This document shows positions 54,649 to 63,408 of a stretch of DNA of 64,000 nt, one piece after another. A program made the position numbers and the translations under genes. This stretch comes from JACVRW01 sp963826165 (lineage in GTDB: Bacteria; Actinomycetota; Thermoleophilia; Solirubrobacterales; Thermoleophilaceae), in NCBI GenBank assembly GCA_963826165.1, contig CAWGWC010000007.1, positions 693,426 to 757,425 on the forward strand, in the 5' to 3' direction. A model generated the notes under the pieces. It had not been told where the DNA came from and made no database searches. It worked only from the letters and a program-made list of their open reading frames with translations. The number at the start of each line of letters is the position of its first letter. Positions within the stretch are counted from its first letter, which is position 1.

Positions 54649-55452
54649 ATGCCCGCAGTCTCATCTAACCGTGCGCCGTTCGCGCCTCCGGTCAGGCGAC
54701 TGAATCCGGACATCTATCTGCCCTTTATTCCGCAAAACGAGAACGGTGTCGTGTACATCTTCGCTCTCGCGGCGTCCCGTCTCGGCTTCAAGGTGAAGCG
54801 CGTCCAAGCCGGATTCCCAGACTGCACCGCCGAGTGGGCCGGCAAGAAGGTGCGCATTGAGTTCGAGTTCCGCTCAAGAAACTTCGGAATCCACGGCCAC
54901 GACCCTCGCAAATGCGACCTAATCGTGTGCTGGAAACACGACTGGCCAAGCCCTCCATCAGGGCTCCAGGTCCTCGAGCTGCGCAAAATGTTCGGACTCG
55001 CCCGCGATGTCTTCATGATCGTCTACCGGGATCAGTTCTGGCGTGAGCTGCCTCGGGATCGCAAGCCCACGAACCTGTGGAGCGTCCCGTCGACCTGCGG
55101 ACCCGACGACTTGCTCCTCATCTACCGTCCAGCGGAACCCGACGACAGCACGCCGGGCGCCGTAACCGATGTGTTTCGGGTGATCACCCCTCCGGAACGC
55201 GTCGACAGGCCTGGATGGCGCGACGAGCCGGACTGGATGGCTTCGATTCAGCGCGTCGCTCGGCTCCGCTCTCCAATCACTTTCGCTCGCCTCCGCAAGC
55301 TCCGAGCGCACGGTGGCATCGAGGCCCGGCCGCGTCGAACCGAGGAGTGGCCGGCGCTTCACAGAGTCCTAACGCGAGAGGGCCGGCCCACCCACTCGCT
55401 TGCCCGATACGCGCCGGTGCCTGATGGACGCGGGCGGCCCGCGAACGGGTGA
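54649..55452 (+). CDS. Putative PD-(D/E)XK-type nuclease with EVE/PUA-like C-terminus
   Basis: A 267-aa protein. The N-terminal half has NENGVVYIFALAASRLGF, then FPDCTAEWAGKKVRIEFEF, an arrangement of Asp and Glu-x-Glu like a PD-(D/E)XK restriction fold, followed by HGHDPRKCDLIVCWKHDW. The C-terminal half from NLWSVPSTCGPDDLLLIYR onward, with a late SPITFARLRKLRAHGG, resembles EVE/PUA-like modified-base readers. Together they suggest a type IV-like, modification-sensing restriction enzyme. Both domain calls are by eye and need profile searches. Confidence 0.5.
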   Translation: MPAVSSNRAPFAPPVRRLNPDIYLPFIPQNENGVVYIFALAASRLGFKVKRVQAGFPDCTAEWAGKKVRIEFEFRSRNFGIHGHDPRKCDLIVCWKHDWPSPPSGLQVLELRKMFGLARDVFMIVYRDQFWRELPRDRKPTNLWSVPSTCGPDDLLLIYRPAEPDDSTPGAVTDVFRVITPPERVDRPGWRDEPDWMASIQRVARLRSPITFARLRKLRAHGGIEARPRRTEEWPALHRVLTREGRPTHSLARYAPVPDGRGRPANG

Positions 55453-55470
55453 GCTACGCGCGTGACCGCC

Positions 55471-56304
55471 TTAGACGCACCACTCCCCGGCCTCGGCGAG
55501 ACGCTCCCTACGCGAGGGAGGTTCGTGCGGCAACGCCAGCGCCACCCAGACGGCGGCGTGGTCGCTGAGCCCGTCGCGCAACCAATCATCCCGGTAGCCA
55601 CAGTCCACGGCGCGGGCGTCCTCCGACACGTATACGTGGTCGTAGCGACGTCCTCTCGCGTCACCGTCGCGAGGCAGGTAGCTGGCCGGGTGCTTCTCGT
55701 AGCCGTGCAACCTCCGGTACGCGTCGGCCAGGTCGAACTTCCGCAGCCCCAGCAGAACGTTCCTTTCCGCGCTCTCCCAGCGGTCCGCGAGCGCGGCATG
55801 TCGACCGGACCACGTCTCGACTGTGCCATCCCCATGCTCGCGCCGCGGCGTGTTGAAATCGCCGCACAGAATTCGCGGTCTGCGCGTCGGACGCGCAAGA
55901 CGCTCAAAGATCCCTTCGAACGTAGCCAGCTTGTGAAGCGGCCGAGTCGACCCAGGTGGCAGATGCGCGTTGTGCACCTCGAGTGCGACCGACGGGGCCG
56001 CCACGACCGCGGACAAGACCTTCTCGGGGTACGGGATCTCGAACTCGGTCGGCGACATTCTTGCGAGCGGCCAGCAACTCGCGATCAGGTTTGCATACCG
56101 ACGCCCCGCACCGATTAGTCCGGTTGTCGTCGCAATCTCTGTCAAGCCGCTCGCGCTTAGGCGCTCCTTCCATGGGCCCTCTGAGCCGGCCGACACTTCT
56201 TGTAAGCAGACGATCTGCGGTGCCTCGCCGACCAAAGCCGTGGCCTGCCGGTCCAACGCCGAGCCGACCCGACCATTCACGTTCCAGGAGATGAGCTTGA
56301 TCAC
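55471..56304 (-). CDS. Endonuclease/exonuclease/phosphatase (EEP) family protein
   Basis: A 277-aa EEP-fold enzyme. The motifs are LISWNVNGRVGSA (residues 4-16), IVCLQEVSAG with the catalytic Glu, ILCGDFNTPRREHG (Asp and Asn), YDHVYVSEDA and the C-terminal SDHAAVWVAL with the catalytic His. The family includes exonuclease III, DNase I-like nucleases and phosphodiesterases, and the substrate is unknown. It converges on the nuclease/EVE-like gene and is divergent from the sigma-DISARM operon, inside the island. Confidence 0.8.
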   Translation of the reverse strand: MIKLISWNVNGRVGSALDRQATALVGEAPQIVCLQEVSAGSEGPWKERLSASGLTEIATTTGLIGAGRRYANLIASCWPLARMSPTEFEIPYPEKVLSAVVAAPSVALEVHNAHLPPGSTRPLHKLATFEGIFERLARPTRRPRILCGDFNTPRREHGDGTVETWSGRHAALADRWESAERNVLLGLRKFDLADAYRRLHGYEKHPASYLPRDGDARGRRYDHVYVSEDARAVDCGYRDDWLRDGLSDHAAVWVALALPHEPPSRRERLAEAGEWCV

Positions 56305-56654
56305 CGGTCGGACCCCGCCGCTGATGGTCCCGGCAGCACATCACGGCGGAGTTGAACTCGGAGCGGCATCCGGAGTTCGGGGAGGCGACTCAGGAGGTCG
56401 TCCCTCGTGCCAACGCCGCACCGCCTTGACCCGCCTTACGGGGACTTCGACACGCGTCGTCCATCATCGGCGGGCGCGCTCTACGTCATCGCGCACAACT
56501 AAGACCGCGACGGCGGAGTGGACGGCGCTTCTGTCGTACGCTACGCGGGAGCGGCGCCCGCGTTTTGCTGAACGGTCAAGATGTCCCGCGTGTCCAGCAG
56601 GCGTCGGGAGGGTTCGAGCGGTCGAGGACATTCTCGTCTGCGGCTAGGGGAGCG
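56305..56654. other. 350-bp divergent region between EEP and sigma genes
   Basis: This gap should hold the promoters for the EEP gene (minus) and the sigma-drm operon (plus). I could not pick convincing -35/-10 pairs. A ribosome-binding site (AGGGGAG) precedes the sigma ATG by a few bases. A plus-strand frame from 56565 extends the sigma frame by 30 codons but does not look like protein. Confidence 0.5.
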
Positions 56655-57886
56655 ATGAGCGACGAACTCTACGACGACCACGTTCATGAGCACCTTGAAG
56701 CAGACGAAGCCGTCGAGCATGTATCCGACGAGCGTGTGGTCGACGAGCGCCGCGTGGAACGGGCGCTGCGCGACCTCAAGGATGACTTCTTCCGATCGGG
56801 AAGCGAACTCGCACGCGAGGAGGTTGATCGAGCAGCAGTGCGCCACGGACTCTCGATTGCGGAGGTCGCGGTGCTCATGCCGCGAGCCGACAAGGCTGAC
56901 CTTCTTGAGAGCGCGCGTGAGTCCTTGTCGCGACTCGACAGTCCGCAGGAGTCGTTCGACCGGCCTCTCGAGCCGATCGACCTCGTGCAGACCTATATCA
57001 ACGACATTCGGCGCTACCCGCTGCTCGACGCCTCGGACGAGATCGCGCTCGCACGCACGATCGAGACCGGTGTACGTGCTGAGGCTGCGTTGGGGGCCGA
57101 GCACCCACCCCCTGAGCAGGAACGCGAGCTCCGACTCCTCGTCGCCCGCGGCGAAGCGGCCAGGCAGCGGTTCATCGCCTCGAACCTACGGCTTCTGTTC
57201 AATCATGCAAAGGCACGCCAGCACCAGGGCCTCGACTTTCTCGACCTGCTCCAAGAGGGAACCCTCGGCATCATCCGCGCGGTCGACAAGTTCGACTACC
57301 GGCTTGGCTACAAGTTCTCGACGTACGCCACATGGTGGATCCGTCAGGCGATGGATCGCGCGCTCGCCGACAAGGGCCGGGTGATCAGGCTGCCGGTTCA
57401 CATAGTCGAAAAGGTGCGCAAGATCCGAGCAGCCGAATACAGACTCGGACTCGAACTCGGGCGGGACCCGACGGTCACGGAGGTCTCGACGAAAACTGGG
57501 TTCGACGCCGCAGACGTCGCGTTCCTACGCGACGTGAGCCGAGACGTGATGTCCCTCGAGGCCCCCGTCGGGCGACGAGCCGGATGCGCTCCGGCTGCTC
57601 GACCTCTTGCCCGACCCGAGCGCCGACGTCGAGGCCGCTGCGTTCGAGGGGCTCCGAGCTCGAGGAGCTTGGAGACGCTCCTCGCGATGCTCAGCGATCG
57701 CGAGCGGCGAGTCGTCGAGCTGCGATATGGCTTGCGGGACGACACACCCGCAGACGCTCGATGAGGTAGGCAAGGATGTTCAACGTTACGCGGGAAAGGA
57801 TCCGGCAGATCCAGAATCAGGCGATGAAGAAGCTCGAAGTCTCGGCTCGAAGCACGGGACTCCTCTCAAGCAGGATGGCGGTATGA
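56655..57886 (+). CDS. Island-borne sigma-70 factor, frameshifted near the 3' end
   Basis: A group-1/2-like sigma factor of about 408 aa when restored. It has an acidic N-terminus, region 1.2 (DLVQTYINDIRRYPLLDASD), region 2 (DLLQEGTLGIIRAVDKFDYR, KFSTYATWWIRQAMDRALAD), region 3 (LPVHIVEKVRKIRAAEYRLG) and, in shifted frames, region 4 (SDRERRVVELRYGLRDDTPQ and VTRERIRQIQNQAMKKLE). The assembled frame is clean to nt about 57570. At least four one-base indels follow (near 57571, 57664-57671, 57748 and 57781). The restored stop TGA at 57884-57886 overlaps the drmA ATG as ATGA. Regions 2 and 4 resemble those of the chromosomal rpoD, so promoter preference may be similar. Confidence 0.8.
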
Positions 57887-60800
57887 AAGTGCCTGGAGAC
57901 CGAGACCGAACTACAGGAAGCGGCCACGAAGTTCCTGCACTGGCTGGAACAGCGGGTCGTCGTGGACGGACGCGGCGATGATGCCAGCGTCCTGGAAGGT
58001 ATGCGTGCCGATCGTTTCTGGCTCGGCAAGCTCGGCTCGGAGTCCGCGGAGTGGAAGACAGAAGCTCGGTCAACGCGGGAATCGGCTCGATCCATGCGCC
58101 GCCGGCTTCAGGTTCCGCCCGGGAAGGCGCGACATCTCGGTCGAGGTCAGCTTTCGGGTCTGGAGCCGGAAGCCCGACACGAAGCCGGCTCGCTGGCTGA
58201 AGAGCGAACCCATCACCGCCGGCTTCAGCGCGATGCTTCCGGACGCGGGGCACCGGACCACGGCAGGCGACGGCGAGCTAGCTCGCGCGCGCTAGAGGCG
58301 GCCGGCCTCGAGCGGCACAGCGTTCGCTGCGACGTGCAAGTCGAGTCAGAGCAAGGGCACGAAGCGGCCACGATTACGCTCGTCAATCAGACGGTCGAGC
58401 GCCGGAACTTCGACGCGAACATCTATGAGGTTCGTGTCTTGGCTCAGGTCGGCGAAATCGAACCCTTCGCGCTTGAGGCTCTGCCGGACTCTTTTCGCTA
58501 CGACCGCCGCGTGGCGGCCTACGGCATCAACTGCGGCGTCGGATACGCCGGCGGTGAGCTCCAAACACTTGACACAGTCGCTGCAGGACCGGCTTCGCCC
58601 GACGTATTGGGACGGGGAAGCAGGGCCGGAGCCCGACCTGCGTTTCGCGACGCTCGCCGCGTCTCCACGCGAGCCCCTCGACCAACTGGTCGACGCGTTC
58701 GAATCGTGGCACGAGCGGCATTGGGGCGGAGTCGGCCTTGGCCGAGCGCGCGCGACGCGAGGATTGGAGTCACGGCATGCTCGATCTCGCACGTGGAGAG
58801 GCTGAGCGGGTCGCTGTCGAAACGCGGCGTTGCCGCGCCGGGGTCGCCGCTCTCGACGATCCGGACGTGCTCCGCGCCTTCAAGCTCACCAACGAGGCCT
58901 TCATTCATTCGGGCGGATCCAAGTACGACTCGTGGCGCCCGTTCCAGATCGGCTTCTTGCTGACCGTCCTACCGAGCCTCCTCGACCCTGAGCACGACGA
59001 GCGCCCCATTGTCGACACCTTGTGGTTCGCCACCGGCGGCGGCAAGACCGAGACGTACCTCGCGATGATCGTGCTTGCGTGCATCTACGACCGGCTCACG
59101 TGGAAAGACGGCGGGGGTCACAGCATGGAGCCGGTTCCCGCTTCGGATGCTTTCGCTTCAGCAGACGCAACGCTTCGCCGACGCCCTCGCCGGAGCCGAG
59201 CTCGTTCGCCAGCGCGAGAACCTCGGAGGCGACCCCTTCGCGATGGGGTTCTTCGTCGGCGCAGGCGGCACGCCGAACCGGATACGCAAAGACGGTGCCG
59301 AAGGAGCCGCCGACTCCGAGGACCCCGAGATGCCGGCGCGAAACCGTGTGCTGCTGCATTGCCCGTTCTGCTTCTCGCCTGACCTGGAGATGGGGTTCGA
59401 CCGCCGACTCTGGTCGCTCCAGCACCGATGCACGAACGACGACTGTGCTTGGCAACAGGCCGGGCTTCCTTTCTATGTCGTGGACGAGGAGATCTACCGG
59501 TTCCTCCCGCCGGTCGTCATTGGGACGCTTGACAAGGCGGCGCTGCTCGGCATGCAGGCAGCCGCCCGTGGTCTCATCGGCTCGCCCGTCGCGAGGTGCA
59601 CAGGCCCCGGCCACGGCTACACGTACGCGACCCGCTCAACGAAACCCACCGGTTGCCTCGTGCCGGACTGCTCGTTCGATCGGACGACATTGGATCAGCC
59701 GCGGCGACTGTTCGCGCCGCGGCTCCATGTCCAGGACGAGCTACATCTCCTCCGGGACTCGCTCGGTGCGGTCGACTCTCACTACGAGACGCTCATCGAC
59801 CATCTGCACCGCGAGGTCGACGGCGCAGACCCGCCTAAGATCGTGGCGTCATCTGCGACCCTCGCGGGCTACGAGCAGCAAACGCGCGAGCTCTACGCGC
59901 GTGCCGGAGCAGCATTCCCCCAGCCGGGCCCGGCTGAGAGCGTTTCCTTCTGGACGTGCGACACCACGCAGCTGATGAGGCGCTTCGTGGGTATCGCGCC
60001 TCGCGGGCAGACGCTCGAATTCGTCAACGAGCGGATTACGGAATCAGTGCAGAAGGCGGTCCGACGATTGGTCGCCGATCCCGAGGGCACGTGTCGCGAA
60101 ATCGGAGTCGAGAGTGGGTTTGCAGAATTCCTGCTCAACATCTACGGCACGCAGGTCGTGTACGGCATCCGAGTGCGGGACGTCGAGGCCGCCGGTCGGT
60201 CGCTGCAGACGCAGTCGCCGGTTGACCCGCTCAACGTCGGGATGCTCACGGGCGGCACGCTGCTCGAAGACGTGCGCGACACGCTCGAGCGACTGGATCA
60301 CCCAGAAGCAGACTTCGGCGACCGCCTGCATGTCATCTGTGCCTCGTCGATGATGTCCCACGGCGTAGACATCGACCGCTTCAACGTGATCACACTTCTC
60401 GGCGTGCCGCTGGCGACCGCCGAGTTCATCCAGACCTCTGCGCGAATCGGTCGACGCTGGCCTGGGCTGGTTTTCGTGCTCCACCGGATGGGTGTCGAGC
60501 GAGACTCCAGCGTGTTCCGGTCCTTTCCGACTTACGTCAGGCACGGCAACCGTTTTGTTGCGCCGGTCGCGATCACCCGTCGGAGTCGCCGCGTTCTGCG
60601 TAATACGTTTCCCGGGCTGTGGGCCGCTCGCGTTCTCGCCGTTCACGAGCCCCGCAGCATCGCCGCCGGATCTGGCCCCCTCTCGACCGCGAGCAAGCTG
60701 CGCGCATATGCACAGGCCCACCCGATCGAGGAGGAGGCGGAGTTCGAGGCCTTATGCCGAGCGCTGGACCTGCAAGCGGACACCGATGATGCTCTGGTAG

Positions 60801-60955
60801 ACGAGCTGCGTCGGCAGGTGCGGGATACGTTCGCGGAACTTCTCAACCCCGCCTCGACGGCAACGTTCGTCGGCGATGTGCCTCCGCAGCCTCCGATGCG
60901 CTCTCTCCGGGAGGTCGAGTCGCAGATCCCGATCTCGGAATCCAGGCGTCGATGA
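57883..60955 (+). CDS. drmA: DISARM helicase DrmA, frameshifted in its 5' third
   Basis: A helicase-like DISARM protein of about 1021 aa when restored. Helicase motifs: Walker A FATGGGKTETYLA (GGGKT at 59035-59049), FPLRMLSLQQTQRF, DELH box VQDELHLLRD (59735), motif III ASSATLAGYE (near 59850) and motif VI QTSARIGRRWPG. Zinc-like Cys pairs CPFC and CTNDDC lie between. The assembled sequence changes frame about six times, near 57892, 58070, 58280 (a CG repeat), 58560, 58735 and 59113-59117 (G5), with conserved protein on both sides each time. From 59118 on it is intact. The stop overlaps drmB as ATGA. Confidence 0.82.
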
Positions 60956-62658
60956 TCGATACGCGGAGTCTGTCGCAGGTAGTTTTTGGCTTCCTGCCAA
61001 ACCAGACCGCTGACGTCAGGAACAAGGTTTGGCGCGTGGCCCGGTGGACCGACGCGCGAGGTTTGCCGGTGGATCCAGAGGTGGTCCGCGATGAGCTCAT
61101 GCGCGCGCTGTACCCCTGGGAGCTCGCGGGCACGGACGGTGGCCTTCTCCAGCGCCTGCGTGAAGGCCTTGACATCAGCGTCGTGTCACCGTCGGAAGAC
61201 GGTGGAGTCGCCGTCGAGCGGTTCCCGGAGCTCTTCCGCTGCCAGTCGTGCGGACGACTGAACAAGGACCCGGACTCACAGTGCACCTGCGGGAAGCGGC
61301 GTTGGGGTCAGATCAACTGGGTCGCCTTTCACGAGTGCGGGCGCCTCGAGACGCCGTGGATTCCGACATGTCCGGAGCACAAGCAGGTTCGCTTCCGCCA
61401 AACCGGCAGCCCATCACTCGCAGAGATCGTGTTCGACTGCCCTGTGTGCCACAAGCAGATCTCGAAAGGTCCCCCGCCGCGGAAATGCGATTGCGGGAAC
61501 GGCATCCTTCTTCACAACCCGCATCGCGCGGCAGTCGTCTACCAGCCGCGCACCACCGTGATCGTGAACCCACCGTCGCAGACGGATGCCGCCGCTCTGC
61601 GCTCTCCTGCTGGGCGTTCGATGGCGCTCGAATGGGTGCTGGGAGGGATGGAGAGCGACACTCCGGCCGCCGGAAAGCCAACGGTGGAGGTGTTATACGA
61701 GACGTTCTTGGCGCAAGGCACGGAACCGCCGGTGGCTCGAGCGATGGCGGAGGCAGCCTTCAAAGCGTCAGGACAAACCGCGGACGAAGACGTGAAAGAC
61801 ATCGGCGACCTCACTGGCGACGCGAAGGAAACAACGACCAACGGAGCTCTTCGCCTTGCATATGCGACGATTGGTGGCCGCCTTCGAGTCGCTCGTCTCA
61901 TCCGCGACGCCGGCGCTGCTGCCAAGCAGAGGTACATCGACCTATACCCGCCCGCACTCGACCGCGGGAAGCTCCTTGAGGTCGAAGTTCTCGAGCGCTT
62001 CCCGGTACTGACTGCGGCGTTTGGTTACACGAGGGGCAGCGGTGACTTCAGCAAGTCCCAGTTGCAGTGGTTCAAGGGGCCCAGTGGCGGGCTGCGGATC
62101 CACGGCCAGCAGGCGGACACCGAAGCCCTCCTTTTCCGCCTGGATCCCGTGGCGGTTTGCAGCTACTTGCACGACCACGGGGCACTCGAAATGGCCGAGG
62201 ACGATCCGCGCGCCGCGAGACTCGCCATCGCAGAAGCGGCGACCGTGCCAGAAGCCGGCCAGATCGTCGACCCCTCGAGCACAGGCGCCCGCCTCCTGAC
62301 GCTGGTTCATTCCTACTCGCATCGAGTGATCCGGCGGATTACTGGGTTCTGTGGCATCGATCAAGATTCGCTCGCCGAGTACTTGATCCCACAGCACCTG
62401 GCCTTCATCGTCTACGCGACCTCGCGCGGCGATTTCGTGCTTGGCGGCCTTCAGGCAGTATTCGAACACGATCTCGACAAGGTCCTCCACGACGTCGTTG
62501 GCGGAGAGCATCGGTGCGCCCTCGATCCAGGCTGCGAGAAGGAAGGCGGAGCGTGCGTGGCGTGCCTGCATATCGGCGAACCTTCGTGTCGCTATTACAA
62601 CCAGTACCTGGACCGCGCGGCGCTCTTTACCCCCGATGGGTTCCTCAGCGGACGCTGA
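60952..62658 (+). CDS. drmB: DISARM protein DrmB (DUF1998)
   Basis: A 568-aa intact product. The N-terminal part has zinc-ribbon pairs (CQSCG at 97-101, CTCG at 111-114, CPVC at 163-166, KCDCGNG). The C-terminal DUF1998 region reads LIPQHLAFIVYATSRGDFVL, then a Cys cluster (HRCALDPGCEKEGGACVACL) with a final SCRYYNQYLDRAAL. DUF1998 next to a DrmA-type helicase and a PLD protein is the DISARM core arrangement. It is coupled to drmA (ATGA) and overlaps the drmC start by 23 bases. Confidence 0.85.
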   Translation: MIDTRSLSQVVFGFLPNQTADVRNKVWRVARWTDARGLPVDPEVVRDELMRALYPWELAGTDGGLLQRLREGLDISVVSPSEDGGVAVERFPELFRCQSCGRLNKDPDSQCTCGKRRWGQINWVAFHECGRLETPWIPTCPEHKQVRFRQTGSPSLAEIVFDCPVCHKQISKGPPPRKCDCGNGILLHNPHRAAVVYQPRTTVIVNPPSQTDAAALRSPAGRSMALEWVLGGMESDTPAAGKPTVEVLYETFLAQGTEPPVARAMAEAAFKASGQTADEDVKDIGDLTGDAKETTTNGALRLAYATIGGRLRVARLIRDAGAAAKQRYIDLYPPALDRGKLLEVEVLERFPVLTAAFGYTRGSGDFSKSQLQWFKGPSGGLRIHGQQADTEALLFRLDPVAVCSYLHDHGALEMAEDDPRAARLAIAEAATVPEAGQIVDPSSTGARLLTLVHSYSHRVIRRITGFCGIDQDSLAEYLIPQHLAFIVYATSRGDFVLGGLQAVFEHDLDKVLHDVVGGEHRCALDPGCEKEGGACVACLHIGEPSCRYYNQYLDRAALFTPDGFLSGR

Positions 62659-63408
62659 AGCGGCGACGTGGGCTCGTACCGCCGGCGCGCTGCTCGTCGG
62701 GTCGACTGACCCTTGGACGGCAGCCACTGCCCTATGGCGATACCTCCTCGCGCCCACCGAGGAGGCGAAGAACGAGCTGGACGAGGCCGGAATACAGGCG
62801 GAGTTGGTGGACGACTTCCGGCGGGTGCTGCCTGAGGACGCGACAGCGCTAGAGGGGGCCTGTCGACTCGGTGCCGCGTTCGAATGCGGCCGCCGCGCTC
62901 AACCCGCCGTGGGAGGGTGGCGGCCCGTCGCAACGTGGGTTGGGGCGCAGACGGCATCCGGCACAGGACCGCTGAAACCCTCATCGGCCTTCTAATCCGC
63001 GCCCGTCGTCGAGTGCGCATGTTCGCGCCGTTCGTCGATGAACCCGGCCTCCACGCGCTTGCTCCTGGCATCGCCGCAGCCACCACGAGGCGCGTCCTCA
63101 TCGACTTGGCGATTCGCGAGGAGACAAGCGATCTGGTAGGCGGGGTGCTTCCCGCACTCGTCGACCGCACTGGTGACCCGTCGATGTTGCGGATGCATGT
63201 GTTGCCGACCAACGAGGTTTTTCCTCATCTCAAAGTGCTTTCCGTCGATGGGCGATGGGCCTACGTGGGCAGCGCCAACCTCACCTGGGCAGCGCTTATC
63301 CACAACGTTGAGCTGGGCGTTCTCGTCGACGGCGATGAGGTCGTAGTACTCGACCAGCTCTTCGACCGGATGTTGCTCGCTCCAAACGAGGATGGAGTTG
63401 CGAGCTAG
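62636..63408 (+). CDS. drmC: DISARM protein DrmC (PLD family), one frameshift
   Basis: A 257-aa product when restored. The C-terminal half has a phospholipase D-type HKD motif: HLK at nt 63226, the Asp five residues on, then GSANLTWAAL. The preceding RTAETLIGLLIRARRRVRMF is typical of DrmC. The assembled frame breaks at a G4 run (62942-62945), where one base appears to be missing; both halves are family-like. The ATG at 62636 lies inside drmB, so translation is coupled. In DISARM, drmC is often dispensable for defence; that is literature knowledge, not seen here. Confidence 0.78.

Noticed and set aside
59022..59975. 317-codon plus-strand frame inside drmA
   Set aside because: Arg/Ser/Thr-rich shadow frame; the helicase motifs are in the frame beginning near 59118.
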